DNA of 64,000 nucleotides from an uncultured Rhodanobacteraceae bacterium (GTDB lineage Bacteria > Pseudomonadota > Gammaproteobacteria > Xanthomonadales > SZUA-5). The notes beneath the pieces are model-generated. The model worked only from the letters and a program-made list of their open reading frames with translations, was not told the DNA's origin and ran no database searches. Location of the stretch: positions 1 through 64,000 of the forward strand of contig CALEZI010000049.1 in NCBI GenBank assembly GCA_937928755.1, written 5' to 3'. Both the position numbers and the translations under genes were made by a program. This document shows positions 43,129-52,871 of the stretch, in pieces; the stretch's first letter is position 1, and the number at the start of each line of letters is the position of its first letter.

Positions 43129-45711
43129 TCATCCGGCCGGCGCTTCGGCCTTGGCCTTGAACTCGGCGGCGCGAGTGCTGTCGCCGAGGCCGGCGTAAGC
43201 CTCGGCGAGCCGTCCGTAGCCATCGCGAGTGCGCTGATGGCTGGGGCCGAAGCGTGCTTCCAGCGCCGGCAACACCGCCTCCAGGCGCTCGCGTGCGACA
43301 TCGAAGCGCTGCTGCGCCAACTCGCAGGCAGCGGCATCGCTGCTGAAGATCGCAAAGTTGACGTGTTCGCGGCCGAGGGTCTGCTCCGCCAGCGGCAGCA
43401 ACTCGGCGAATTCTTCGCTGGCTTCGCTGACACGACCCAGCCGCAGCAGCAGCTTCGCGTGCCAGTTGCGCGCGGCCAGCGTGTCCTGATTCGGCGCGCC
43501 GACATCGCGCTCGATGGCGATTCCGCGCGCCGTCAGCGCCAGTGCTTCGTCGAGCCGCTGCAACTGGTCCAATGCGCCCGCCAGGATGTTGAGGTTGGCA
43601 ACGAACTGCGGCGCGCGCTGTTCTCCGCGCGCTTCCATCGCGGCGATGGCTTCGCGCAGGATCGGTTCCGCCTCGGCCGCGCGCTGCAGCGACACCAGAC
43701 CCGCGGCAAGCTGGGTGGCGGCGTTCAGCGTGGTGCGGTGGTCCTCGCCATAAGCCGCCTTGCGCTTTTCGTAGACCATCCGGTAGAGCGGCTCGGCTTC
43801 GGCAAGCCGGCCCTGGCGGTGCAGGGACTGGCCGAGCGCCTTGACCGTGTACAGCGTCTGCGGATGATCGGCGCCGAGGCGTTCGGTCTCGCGCGCCATC
43901 ACGTCGCGCAGCAGCGCTTCGGCCGCCGGGAAATCGCCAAGGAACAACTGTGCGAAAGCGAGGTTGTAGCGGGCACCGTCGTATTCATCGGGCGCCTCGC
44001 GTTCGAGCGCCGCGCCGCTGCGCGCCAGCACCTCGTTGATCAATGCCACCGCGGCGTTCGCCTCACCCTTCGCCTGCATCAACTGCGCCGTGGCTAACCG
44101 AACCCGTTCCGCCTCGAGACCGGGATCGAGGCCCGTTGTGCGCATGTCGCGGATCAGGCCATCGTAGGCGGCAAGCGCGTCATCCAGTTCGCCGCGCTTG
44201 CCGAGTTCCTCGGCGCGCAACCGTTGCAGCTGAAAGTGCTCGGGACTGTGCGCACCGAAGCCTGTCATGACCCAGGGTTCGGCGCGCGCCAGCAGCTTGT
44301 CGACACGCTCGCTGTCGCCGAGGCCGCTCCAGGTACGCGCCAGCAGCAGCGCCACCTGGCCCGCCGTGCGTGGTTCGCGCAGGGTGTCGAGTGCGCGCTC
44401 GGCGCCATCGATCACTTCGCGCAAAGGCCGGTCCTGGCTGCCGCCAAGTTCCGGATCGGCGCTGACCAGCATCTGCTCGACGAAACCGTTGACCGCCGAC
44501 AACTCGACGCCGCGCGCAGTCGCTTCGGCCAGCGCGCGCTGCGCCCGATCGGCGGCGCGCAGGCTGAACACGGTGGCGCCGAGCAAAGCCAATACAACGA
44601 TCGCCGCGGCAGCGACGCCAATGCGGTTGCGGCGCACGAACTTGCTGGCGAGATACCAACCGCTCGGCGCCCGCGCCAGGATCGGTCGATGCTCCAGATA
44701 ACGCGTCAGATCGTCGGCCAGCGCCTGCGCGCTCTGATAGCGCGCCTGGGCGTCGCCGGCCAGCGCCTTCATGACGATGATCTCGAGCTCGCCGCGATAC
44801 TCCGGCTTGAGCGACGACAATTGCCGAGGCGGCGTCGTGTCGCGGCTGCGGATGACCTCGATCAACGAACTGTCGCTGGCCGGGAACGGCAGTTCGCCGC
44901 TCAGCAGCTCGTAGGCGATCACGCCGAGCGCGTAGACATCCGAGCGCGCGTCGACGCGCGTCGGGTCGCCGCTCAACTGCTCCGGGCTCATGTAGTGCAG
45001 CGTGCCGACGACTTCGCCGACAAAGGTCAGCCGCGCACTGGCCGAGGGTTCGACATCAATCGCGCGGGCCACACCGAAATCGAGGATCTTCGGCTGGCCG
45101 CTGCCATCGACGAGGATGTTCGCGGGCTTCAGATCGCGATGCACGATGCCGCGCACGTGCGCGTGCTGCACCGCCTCGGCGAGCGCCGCAAGTACTCGCA
45201 GGCGCTTGTCGAGCGACCACGCACCCGTGTCGGCAGCCTCCAGCAACGGCCGGCCGTCGACGTACTCCATCGCCAGGTACGGCACCTCGCCGTGGGCGGT
45301 GGTGGCGCTGCCGCTTTCGTAGACGCGAGCGATGCCGGGGTGTTCCAACGCCGCCAGGAAACGCGCCTCGTGGGCGAAGCGCTCGCGCAGGCGCGGGCTG
45401 CTCAGTTCCTGGCGGATGGTCTTCAGTGCGACGCGGCGTTCGGGATTCGGCTGGATGGCGAGATAGACGCTGCCCATGCCGCCGCTGCCGATGCGCTCGA
45501 GGATGCGGTACGGCCCGATGCGTTCCAGATCCGCCGCGGGCGGCTCGGCGAAAGACCCATCCGGCGCCGCGGTTTCCATCGTCGCCGGTGCCAGCAATGC
45601 CGCCACCTCGCTCGCCAGCGAATGGTCGCGACTGCGCAGTTCAGCCAGTTCGCGCTCGCGAGTCGGTGCATCCAGGCGCGACCAGCGGGCGGCGAGTTCT
45701 CGTGCGCTCAT
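43129..45711 (-). CDS. Ser/Thr protein kinase with TPR C-terminal region
   Basis: An 860-residue membrane kinase of the PknB type. The cytosolic kinase domain (about residues 50-320) has the P-loop IGSGGMGSVYLA, VALK lysine, catalytic HRDLKPANILVD, DFG and the SPEQL activation end. A transmembrane helix (about 360-380, VAAAAIVVLALLGATVF) is followed by long tetratricopeptide-type repeats. It phosphorylates Ser/Thr targets, which are not known. ATG 45711 (MSARELAARW) resembles the usual start of this class; ATG 45759 is also open, and neither has a ribosome site. No sigma factor is adjacent, unlike the kinase at 50061. Confidence 0.9.
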   Translation of the reverse strand: MSARELAARWSRLDAPTRERELAELRSRDHSLASEVAALLAPATMETAAPDGSFAEPPAADLERIGPYRILERIGSGGMGSVYLAIQPNPERRVALKTIRQELSSPRLRERFAHEARFLAALEHPGIARVYESGSATTAHGEVPYLAMEYVDGRPLLEAADTGAWSLDKRLRVLAALAEAVQHAHVRGIVHRDLKPANILVDGSGQPKILDFGVARAIDVEPSASARLTFVGEVVGTLHYMSPEQLSGDPTRVDARSDVYALGVIAYELLSGELPFPASDSSLIEVIRSRDTTPPRQLSSLKPEYRGELEIIVMKALAGDAQARYQSAQALADDLTRYLEHRPILARAPSGWYLASKFVRRNRIGVAAAAIVVLALLGATVFSLRAADRAQRALAEATARGVELSAVNGFVEQMLVSADPELGGSQDRPLREVIDGAERALDTLREPRTAGQVALLLARTWSGLGDSERVDKLLARAEPWVMTGFGAHSPEHFQLQRLRAEELGKRGELDDALAAYDGLIRDMRTTGLDPGLEAERVRLATAQLMQAKGEANAAVALINEVLARSGAALEREAPDEYDGARYNLAFAQLFLGDFPAAEALLRDVMARETERLGADHPQTLYTVKALGQSLHRQGRLAEAEPLYRMVYEKRKAAYGEDHRTTLNAATQLAAGLVSLQRAAEAEPILREAIAAMEARGEQRAPQFVANLNILAGALDQLQRLDEALALTARGIAIERDVGAPNQDTLAARNWHAKLLLRLGRVSEASEEFAELLPLAEQTLGREHVNFAIFSSDAAACELAQQRFDVARERLEAVLPALEARFGPSHQRTRDGYGRLAEAYAGLGDSTRAAEFKAKAEAPAG

Positions 45712-45896
45712 GGCGGGTCGGGACCATGCGGAAACTGAAGCGCGATGCTGCCATGGCATTCGGCGAATAGTGCCGTCGATCTGGAACCAATTAACTCAGA
45801 TATCGCTGCGAAGCTGCCAGCCGCGCCGCCGCGCCGCGGACGTTACAGTTGTGACAGAATCGGGTCGTCGCCAACTGCGATGAGTAGCTCATTGCG

Positions 45897-46466
45897 ATGC
45901 CGACCGCCGATTTCCCTGCAGTCCAACTTCGCGCCCTGCCCGACCATGGCGCGCTGACGCGTCAGCCGCTGCGCTGGTTGTTGCCGTGGCTGATCGTCTG
46001 GGTGTTGAGCGGGGTCGCGCTGGCAAGTTGGGCGGTGCTGCGGGATCGTGTCCGCCTGTTGGGATGGATCATGGCGCCGAGCGCACAGGCACGGGTCGAG
46101 ATTGCCGTGGAACGCGCATTTTCCGGCCGCGGTCCGGATCAGGCGCGACTGGCGACGCTGCGCGCGGCGCAAGCCCGGACAGACCCTCCTCGCAAGGTGC
46201 CGGCATTCTTCCCGGACACCGCTGTGATGGGCGTCGACGGAAGCTCGTTTCACTTCGATCTCGAAGCACTCGGCGCAAGTTCCGCAAGTCCTTCCGCGCT
46301 GACCGGCAAAGTTTCCTGGCGCCACGCCACATCCAAGGGTGGCGCCACTCAGTTCTGGGTCTGCGGTTACGCGCAGCCGCCTGCAGGCGCGATCCTGTCG
46401 GAACCGCAGAACCTCACCAATGTCGCCCCCGAACTACTGCCCTCCACCTGCCGGGCCAGCCGATGA
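45897..46466 (+). CDS. pilin-like protein without prepilin leader
   Basis: A 189-residue protein with one transmembrane helix (residues 27-47) after a charged N-terminus and no prepilin FTLIE segment. Its last 40 residues, WVCGYAQPPAGAIL ... LPSTCR with Cys156 and Cys185, match the disulfide-loop end of the pilin encoded two genes downstream (SWSCGRAQAPSGM ... LPSVCR). The middle is unrelated to anything I recognise. Its stop overlaps the next start by four bases (ATGA). It could be an assembly partner or decoy of the pilin; a minor pilin without processing is less likely. Confidence 0.78.
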   Translation: MPTADFPAVQLRALPDHGALTRQPLRWLLPWLIVWVLSGVALASWAVLRDRVRLLGWIMAPSAQARVEIAVERAFSGRGPDQARLATLRAAQARTDPPRKVPAFFPDTAVMGVDGSSFHFDLEALGASSASPSALTGKVSWRHATSKGGATQFWVCGYAQPPAGAILSEPQNLTNVAPELLPSTCRASR

Positions 46467-47380
46467 GCCAATCCGAATTCGCGAAGCGCCAACTATCCTT
46501 GCTGCAAAGCGGCGGCCTCAGTCGCGACGACGCCCTGGCGCGCCTCGGTGTCGAATTGCCGACAGCGCAGGTCAATGACCTCGCCCGCGCGCCCGCAAGC
46601 GCGCTGGAGCGACACCTGCGCGGGTTCGAAGCCGAACTCGGCAATCACTACCCGCGAATCGATGCCGCATTGACGGACCTGAACCGGGAGGTAGCAACGG
46701 CGTTTCGACCGATCTGGCATTCGTACCACGGCGTCGCCGTGCATTTCGCGCTGGTGACGGCCTTCGCATGGTTTCTGTTCATGACCATCGGACTGTTTGT
46801 GGTGCCCCAGTTCGAGGCGATCTACGGCAACTGGGGTGGCGAGCTGCCGGCGCTGACACGGATGGCGATGTCGCCCGTGCCGCGAACCCTGCTGTTGTTG
46901 TTGCTGACCGGCTGCGCGATAGCACTGTTCTGGCTGCCCGGACGCGTGCGACGGACCGTCGAGCTGATTCAGCCAGCCGGCGGTTCCCGGCTGACGCGAT
47001 GGTTCCTCGGACGCTCGGTCGACGAGTACTGGGGCCTGCTGGAAATGACGTTGGGACACGCGGCGGCGCGATCCGGCATGAGCGCTGCGGCGGCGCTCGA
47101 TTTTGCTGCACGCTGTGTCGACGGTTGGCCGCCGGCGCGCGCTTGCGCCGGACCGCAGCGCAGCGAACTGCGCCGACAACTGGCGATCGCCGGTCGCCTC
47201 GGCACCCTCGAAGGCGAACTCTCGCACCAGATCCATGCGCATCTGTCGCAACTTCCGATCCGCGCCAGTGGGCAGCGCGAGCTGGTCGGCTTCCTCGTCA
47301 ATCTGCTGCTCGGCCTCGTCATCGGCGTACTGATCGTCGCCATCTACATCCCGATCTTCAAACTCGCGGTGGTGATATGA
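46463..47380 (+). CDS. PilC/GspF-like half-size inner-membrane protein
   Basis: A 305-residue membrane protein with three helices. Residues 95-135 (FALVTAFAWFLFMTIGLFVVPQFEAIYGNWGGELPALTRM) match the second GspF/T2SSF domain, including the PQF...LPALTR signature, and the C-terminus VIGVLIVAIYIPIFKLAVV matches PilC ends. The first GspF domain is missing, so it is half the size of PilC (about 400 residues). It may be a platform protein for the neighbouring pilin. Both ends overlap by four bases with the flanking genes (ATGA). Confidence 0.82.
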   Translation: MSQSEFAKRQLSLLQSGGLSRDDALARLGVELPTAQVNDLARAPASALERHLRGFEAELGNHYPRIDAALTDLNREVATAFRPIWHSYHGVAVHFALVTAFAWFLFMTIGLFVVPQFEAIYGNWGGELPALTRMAMSPVPRTLLLLLLTGCAIALFWLPGRVRRTVELIQPAGGSRLTRWFLGRSVDEYWGLLEMTLGHAAARSGMSAAAALDFAARCVDGWPPARACAGPQRSELRRQLAIAGRLGTLEGELSHQIHAHLSQLPIRASGQRELVGFLVNLLLGLVIGVLIVAIYIPIFKLAVVI

Positions 47381-47415
47381 CGCCACGCTTTCCCGACCTC
47401 ACTGGAATTCAGCCC

Positions 47416-47901
47416 ATGACAACCCGCCCGCGGCAGACCGGCTTCACGCTGATCGAACTGATGATCGTGGTGGCGATCATCGGCATCCTGGCGTCGATCG
47501 CGATTCCCGCCTACCAGGACTACACCGTGCGCGCGCAAGTGGCGGAGTCGCTGGTACTGACCGGCGAACTCAAGGCGCGCTTGCTCGAACACTACCGCGC
47601 ACGCGGTCGCTGGCCGAGCGACAATGCCGATGGCGGCATGCCGGCGCCGGAACAACTGCTCGGCAACTACGTGGACCGCATCGACATCGCCAACGGCGCC
47701 ATGCACGTGCGCTTCGGCAATCGCGTCAATGCAGCGGTGAGCGGCCAGGTGATCTCGATCCGGCCCTTGGTGGTCAGCGGCAGTCCGATGAGTCCGGTCT
47801 CGTGGTCCTGCGGCAGAGCACAAGCGCCCAGCGGCATGGAGGCGGTCGGCGAAGACCGCACATCGGTCGGCGATCGCGTGCTGCCATCAGTCTGCCGTTG
47901 A
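47416..47901 (+). CDS. type IV pilin
   Basis: A 161-residue type IVa prepilin. The leader MTTRPRQTG ends before the peptidase site G/F, followed by FTLIELMIVVAIIGILASIAIPAYQDY with the critical Glu at mature position 5. The C-terminal pair Cys132 and Cys160 forms the usual disulfide loop. It should be processed by PilD and polymerise at the inner membrane. An ATG at 47377 overlapping the previous stop (ATGA) would add 13 residues to the leader; 47416 gives the typical length. The end converges on the hydrolase gene, overlapping by 15 bases. Confidence 0.93.
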   Translation: MTTRPRQTGFTLIELMIVVAIIGILASIAIPAYQDYTVRAQVAESLVLTGELKARLLEHYRARGRWPSDNADGGMPAPEQLLGNYVDRIDIANGAMHVRFGNRVNAAVSGQVISIRPLVVSGSPMSPVSWSCGRAQAPSGMEAVGEDRTSVGDRVLPSVCR

Positions 47902-48681
47902 CGCCTCCGGCACGGCGCCAACGCGGAAAAACCGCTGCAGCGCGAGCACGAAGTTGGCGTCCATCTCGGTGGTGTTGTGATCGGTATCCAGCCATTGCAG
48001 CACGGGTGATTGGGGAAATGCCCGCGCCAATGCCTCGCCGCGCGCCGGCGGAATGATTTCGTCCTGACGCGCCAGCAGCAGCAAGGTCGGCACGTGTACG
48101 TTCGCGGCGTCGAGCGCGGCCTCAAATCGCTCGCGCAGCAGCCAGTTCACCGGAAACAGCGGGTAGTGATGGCTGGCCACGGCAACCAGACTGTCGTACG
48201 GCGTGATCAACGCGAGGCGCCCGAGCGGACGCTGCGCCGCGACATGCAAAGCGACACCCGTGCCGACGCTGCGACCGAGTGCATCGACACCGAGGTATGC
48301 GGGCGCGACGTGATCGTAGAGCGCCAGCGCATCGCCCTTCAGCGCTGCCTCCGAGGGACTGCCGTCGCTGGCACCGTAGCCGCGATAGGCCAGCAAGTAA
48401 ATCGTGTGCCGCGGAAACCAGCGTGCGAAGCGCTCGCGCTGATAACCGATCTCCTCGGCGTTGCCGCCGAAGAACAAAAGCGCTCGCGGCTGCCCCGGAT
48501 TGACTCGCCAACCGCGCAACTTGAGGCCGTCGCGAAGCAGTTCGAAGTCGGTGCTTGTTGCCGCCACGCGCGTGTATTGCGGCAGGTACAACATCTGCCG
48601 CTGCATCAGGAACAGCAAAACGCACAGTGCCAGGTAGATGCCGACGACGGTGACCAGAAGGCTGCTGAGCATGTGCTTCAT
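47887..48681 (-). CDS. alpha/beta hydrolase, membrane-anchored
   Basis: A 264-residue protein with an N-terminal membrane helix (MLSSLLVTVVGIYLALCVLLFLM) and an alpha/beta-hydrolase domain: LLFFGGNAEEIGYQ (oxyanion region), RGYGASDGSPSE, nucleophile elbow LGRSVGTG, the acid near ARQDEIIPP and the base in TDHNTTE. The pattern is that of the YfhR/Bem46 group, whose substrates are unknown. Several in-frame ATGs exist (48735, 48708, 48681); the last gives the family-typical start, but none has a ribosome site. Confidence 0.85.
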   Translation of the reverse strand: MKHMLSSLLVTVVGIYLALCVLLFLMQRQMLYLPQYTRVAATSTDFELLRDGLKLRGWRVNPGQPRALLFFGGNAEEIGYQRERFARWFPRHTIYLLAYRGYGASDGSPSEAALKGDALALYDHVAPAYLGVDALGRSVGTGVALHVAAQRPLGRLALITPYDSLVAVASHHYPLFPVNWLLRERFEAALDAANVHVPTLLLLARQDEIIPPARGEALARAFPQSPVLQWLDTDHNTTEMDANFVLALQRFFRVGAVPEASTAD

Positions 48682-48841
48682 CGGGCTGTGCCCAGGCGGT
48701 TTCGGCATCGGGGATGCATAGCCTGCCATACGCAAATGCCAAAGCGCCGACGGCCGTGGGCGGTTCCCGGGGCTTCAGGTCTGTCCCTGATCGCCTGGTC
48801 CCCGATCGTTCATCACGACTCGCGCATCCTGGTGTTTGAAC

Positions 48842-48865
48842 GCCTTCCGCCCGGAGGCGGAAGGC
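48842..48865 (-). terminator. hairpin downstream of the crystallin-like gene
   Basis: GCCTTCCGCC (48842-48851) and GGCGGAAGGC (48856-48865) form a perfect ten-base stem around CGGA. It lies 54 bases beyond the stop at 48919 in the minus-strand direction. No long T-run follows, so it may be a weak intrinsic terminator. Confidence 0.55.
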
Positions 48866-48918
48866 ATCTTGCTTGATGAACCGCAGTGACTGCAGTCACC
48901 GCTCCGCTATTTCAGACT

Positions 48919-49809
48919 TCAGCGACCGCAGTTCGGATCACGCTCCACCAACACGTTCGAAACGATGTCGTTGAACCCGGCGTTGCGCAGATCCGAATCG
49001 TCTGCGCTGAGCTCCAGCGTGCGGCCTCTCCCAGGGCCATGCTCAAACAACGTGACTTTCCAACACGGGCTCACGCGCACCGAGCTTGCAACATCGTTGC
49101 CCAGCGCGAGCGGACCGGCATTCAAGCCATCGACCAGATCCTGGCTCTTGCCCTGGAAATTCACGTGCTCGAAGAGCGTTGCAGGGGAGCCACGGTCTTG
49201 TGCCGGCTCCGCGGCAGTCGCTGCTGGCTCCGGTTGAACTTCCTGGCCATCGACGCGAACGCGTATGCCCGAGAGATTGTTGCCGTCGGCGCAATCGTCG
49301 AACTGGGCGATGACGATACGGTTGGCACCAACGGCAATCTTGTCCTTGAGATCGACATTGCCGACGCTGTTGCGGCCTTGGCTGATCACCAGATCGGCGC
49401 GTTCATCGTAGGTCCCTGCTGGATTTGCGGCGTTGAAAATGTAAATGCGTGCACCATCATCGGCGCTATCGTAAGCAACGTTGAAGCTGTTGATTTTGGT
49501 GTTGGCTGGAATAAGCACCGAGGTTTGAAAATAGGTGAAGTCCAGTTGCTCGCGACAGCGCAGGGTGGAACGGCGCTTGATGAAGACATCTCCGGCGCTG
49601 TTGGTCGGCGCCACTGCCCAACCCGCATCGTTCTCTGCCGGAATCTGTGCCTTGCGGTAAGCGCTTCGATCGCCATTGACCGGGTTGGAATGACTGACCA
49701 CGCCTTCATTGCCTTCGTGAATCTGCCATGGTGCAACCGTGACTTGGGCGGCCGCGCTTGAAGCGAAGCTCAGGGCGATCAATGCGGTCAAGTATTTGAG
49801 CGAGTTCAT
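48919..49809 (-). CDS. secreted protein with beta/gamma-crystallin-type domain
   Basis: A 296-residue exported protein. The signal peptide is MNSLKYLTALIALSFASSAAA. The middle (residues 25-200) is a beta-rich domain with several cysteines (STLRCREQLDF, FDDCADG), unrecognised. The last 90 residues look like paired Greek-key motifs: ATLFEHVNFQGKSQDLVDGLN and KVTLFEHGPGRGRTLELS with NDIVSNVLV, as in bacterial calcium-binding crystallins. AAGGA precedes ATG 49809 by five bases. GC content appears lower than in neighbouring genes. No operon partner. Confidence 0.85.
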   Translation of the reverse strand: MNSLKYLTALIALSFASSAAAQVTVAPWQIHEGNEGVVSHSNPVNGDRSAYRKAQIPAENDAGWAVAPTNSAGDVFIKRRSTLRCREQLDFTYFQTSVLIPANTKINSFNVAYDSADDGARIYIFNAANPAGTYDERADLVISQGRNSVGNVDLKDKIAVGANRIVIAQFDDCADGNNLSGIRVRVDGQEVQPEPAATAAEPAQDRGSPATLFEHVNFQGKSQDLVDGLNAGPLALGNDVASSVRVSPCWKVTLFEHGPGRGRTLELSADDSDLRNAGFNDIVSNVLVERDPNCGR

Positions 49810-50060
49810 AACTGTCCTTTGCGTCTTTGCATCATCGTGATGGGTGTCAAGAAGCGCCCCTTTCAGGCGTTCTGCCGCTGAGAACTCCGTGCGATGGGCC
49901 GGCGAGGTGCTCTCCGGACAGACGCGCAAGACGATCGGCGCGAGGATCATTCGGCGGAAAAGTCTTTCGAAGACTTCATGAAGCGCCGGATGCTGGCGCT
50001 CGCGCCACGGGCATCACTGTTGCGAGCAGTCTGCTGGCCACGAACGCGACGCCTACTGCG

Positions 50061-52871
50061 TCATTGCGGTTGCACGGCCGCCGCAGCTTGCTCCAGGTAC
50101 GCCGATTCGGCCGGAAACACGCGCGTCAGTTCAGGCTGGTACTCGCGCTCGAGCGCTCGTGCCACGGCCAGCTCGCCTGCCGCACGCGCGGCCCGGGCGT
50201 AAGCCAGAGCGTAGAGCACGGTGCGTGGATGATTGTCACCGCGGTCCGCACGCATGATTTCGTAGGCAGACCTGGCCTCGATTTCAGCGTTGACGAACTC
50301 CCCTTCACCGGCGAAGAGTGCGGCGCGGGTCGCAGCAACCCGCGCGTGCAGTTCCTGTTCCACTCCCGCGCCTACTGCGCTCACCTGATCCAACAACACG
50401 CGTGCCGCCGCAGCCTCTCCGTGTGCGGCATGCCACTGCGCCAACGGCAAACGCGCGTACGCGAGCGCATTCGACGTGCTTCCAGCCTGATTGCGTTCGG
50501 CGATGACGGACTCCAGCAGTTCGCGAGCCTGGGCATTGGCCTGCCCGGATTCGATCAATACCTGCGCCAGTGTGGTGCGCAAGACGTGCAAGGTCCCGAG
50601 ATCGCGTCCAGCCACCTGTTGGGTCTGAATCTCGACGGCAAGGCGCATCGGTGGCAGGGCGAGGTCGAATTGCCCCTGCAGATAGTGCAGCCAGCCCTGG
50701 CAGAACAGCGCCCGGGCGTACTGGGAACTGTTCTTCCCGTTGCGCGCCAGGATCACCGGCATGCCCTGTGTGAGCAAGTCCGAAGCCTCTTCAAACAATC
50801 CGTGTTCGCCCAAACGCACAATCAGCCACACCCGCTCGGAGGCCAGTACCGCACTGTCCTCGCCGAACAGCGCGGCGGTCAACGCGATGCGCTCTCGCGC
50901 CATGGCGATGCCCTGCTCGTGCCGTCCAAGGTATGCCAGCACGGACTCCAGATTTCGCAAGGCGTGCCGATAAGCGTTGCTGCGCGTTTGGCCGGCGCTG
51001 GCATACATTGCCCGCGCGCGTTCGCAGTGCGGCAGCGCCGCCAGCGAATCGCCTGAACTGGATAACGCCGCGCACAGTTCGACGTTGCCCGAGGCCAGCG
51101 CCGCAGGATCGGTTGTGCCAAGCTCTCGTAGCCGCAAGGCTTCGCGCGCGGTGGCCACAGCACGGTCCTCCTTGGCGTCAGCGTTCAAGGCTGGCACCAA
51201 TGCGCCATGCGCATCGGCAAGCAGCAAGAGATCATCCGGCGCATGCACCTGGACCAGATCGAAGGCACGCTGTGCAGCGACCAAGGCGGCTTGCGTGGAT
51301 CCTCTACTGTCCAGAATGGCCGCCGCCTTGGCGCGCAAGACACGCGCGGCCGCGAGCGGCTGGTTAATCCCGGGATGTAGATAAAGTTCTGCTGCTGCTT
51401 CCAGCAAGGGCGCACCCGCGCTGCCTTCGTTGATGCCCCGATAGGCCGTTCCCATGGCTTCCAGCAGGCGGGCACGCACCAGAGGTTGATCGGCCAGCTC
51501 CTGATCAATGCGCGCCCGACCTCGATCCAGCACTTCGCGCGCACTGAAGTCATGGCGCCCCGCCTGGGTCGGATCGGACAAGGCAAAAGCCGAAATCAGG
51601 AACTCGGTGGTGCGACCGGCAACTTGCGCCTGCAATCTGGCCTCACGTTCGGCCACGGCAGTGCGCCAGAAGAAACCTGAAGCCACTATCAGCGCTGTCA
51701 TTCCCGCCGCCATCGGCCATCGATTGCGATAGACAAAGCGACTGGCCCGATAGCTCCATTCACCGCGTCGGGCAAGTACCGGACGGGCGGCGAGGAAATT
51801 CTCCAGATCTTCGGCCAACTCACGCACCGAGGCGTAGCGCAGCTCCGGCTCTCGCCGCAATGCCTTGCGCACGATGGCGTCGACATCTGCGGGAATGCTC
51901 AATCCGTGTGCAGCGACGGCCTCGTCCGCACGGAACGAGGCCTGCATGGACTCGTCTGCGCTGGCAACGCCGCCAGACATGACCCTGAGTGCTTGCGCGT
52001 GGTCCAAATCGAAGAGTTGCAGCGGACGCGCGCCACACAGCAACTCGTACAGCATCACACCAAGCGACCATACGTCGGTTGCCGTACCGAGCGGTCGGCC
52101 TTCGAGTTGCTCAGGACTGGCATAGGCGGGTGTCATGAAGCGCGTGGCTGTGCGCTGCGCCGCCTCGGTAGAGATCAGTCGGGCGATGCCGAAATCGAGC
52201 AGCTTCGGTTCGCCGCTGGCATCGACGAGAATGTTCGACGGCTTCAAATCGCGGTGAATCACCAGCTGTTGATGGGCGTACGAAACCGCCGCGCAGGCCT
52301 TGATGAACAAGGCGATGCGTGCCCGCAGATCGAGGTTCCGCGCGAAACACCAATGGTCGATACGCTCGCCGTCGACAAACTCCATCGCCAGAAACGGTGC
52401 GCCGTGGCGATCCTCGCCAGCATCGAGCAAACGCGCAATATTGGGGTGGGCAAGCGTGGCAAGAATGCGCTGCTCTTCAATCAGTCGGGAGCGGTGCGCT
52501 ACGGCACCGGTGTGCAGCTTCTTGAGAGCAACACGTTGCCGCGCGCCCCCGACCTCGCGTTCTGCCAGCCACACAACGCCCATGCCGCCCTCGCCGATGG
52601 CCTTGAGCAGGCGATAGTTGCCAGGGATCGTCGCAGCAAAGTGCCATTCGTTGGCGATGTCCCTGGCGACGGCGCCGACCGACTCGGGCACCATATCCAA
52701 GGCATCGTCTTCCACCGCCTTGATCAGCCAATCTACTTCCGCGGCAAGCGCCGAATCGCCGCCACACAGGAACGCGATGCGCTCGACACGCTCGCCCAAG
52801 GGCAGTTCGAACACCTCGTGGACGACTTGCTGCGCCCGAGCATAGTTTGGCTCAGACCTGGCCGAGTTCAC
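50061..52871 (-). CDS. Ser/Thr protein kinase with TPR region, ECF-sigma partner
   Basis: A 936-residue membrane kinase. After a helical N-terminal segment (residues 10-75) the kinase domain has IGEGGMGVVWLAE, VALKKL, HRDLKPSNILVD, DFG and the SPEQL stretch. A transmembrane helix (about residue 390, WPMAAGMTALIVASGFFW) separates it from TPR-type repeats to the C-terminus. Its start overlaps the end of the sigma-factor gene by 20 bases. In the ECF43 group the paired kinase phosphorylates the sigma factor to activate it (shown for PknT/EcfP in Vibrio parahaemolyticus); this pair is a likely counterpart. Confidence 0.92.
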   Translation of the reverse strand: MNSARSEPNYARAQQVVHEVFELPLGERVERIAFLCGGDSALAAEVDWLIKAVEDDALDMVPESVGAVARDIANEWHFAATIPGNYRLLKAIGEGGMGVVWLAEREVGGARQRVALKKLHTGAVAHRSRLIEEQRILATLAHPNIARLLDAGEDRHGAPFLAMEFVDGERIDHWCFARNLDLRARIALFIKACAAVSYAHQQLVIHRDLKPSNILVDASGEPKLLDFGIARLISTEAAQRTATRFMTPAYASPEQLEGRPLGTATDVWSLGVMLYELLCGARPLQLFDLDHAQALRVMSGGVASADESMQASFRADEAVAAHGLSIPADVDAIVRKALRREPELRYASVRELAEDLENFLAARPVLARRGEWSYRASRFVYRNRWPMAAGMTALIVASGFFWRTAVAEREARLQAQVAGRTTEFLISAFALSDPTQAGRHDFSAREVLDRGRARIDQELADQPLVRARLLEAMGTAYRGINEGSAGAPLLEAAAELYLHPGINQPLAAARVLRAKAAAILDSRGSTQAALVAAQRAFDLVQVHAPDDLLLLADAHGALVPALNADAKEDRAVATAREALRLRELGTTDPAALASGNVELCAALSSSGDSLAALPHCERARAMYASAGQTRSNAYRHALRNLESVLAYLGRHEQGIAMARERIALTAALFGEDSAVLASERVWLIVRLGEHGLFEEASDLLTQGMPVILARNGKNSSQYARALFCQGWLHYLQGQFDLALPPMRLAVEIQTQQVAGRDLGTLHVLRTTLAQVLIESGQANAQARELLESVIAERNQAGSTSNALAYARLPLAQWHAAHGEAAAARVLLDQVSAVGAGVEQELHARVAATRAALFAGEGEFVNAEIEARSAYEIMRADRGDNHPRTVLYALAYARAARAAGELAVARALEREYQPELTRVFPAESAYLEQAAAAVQPQ

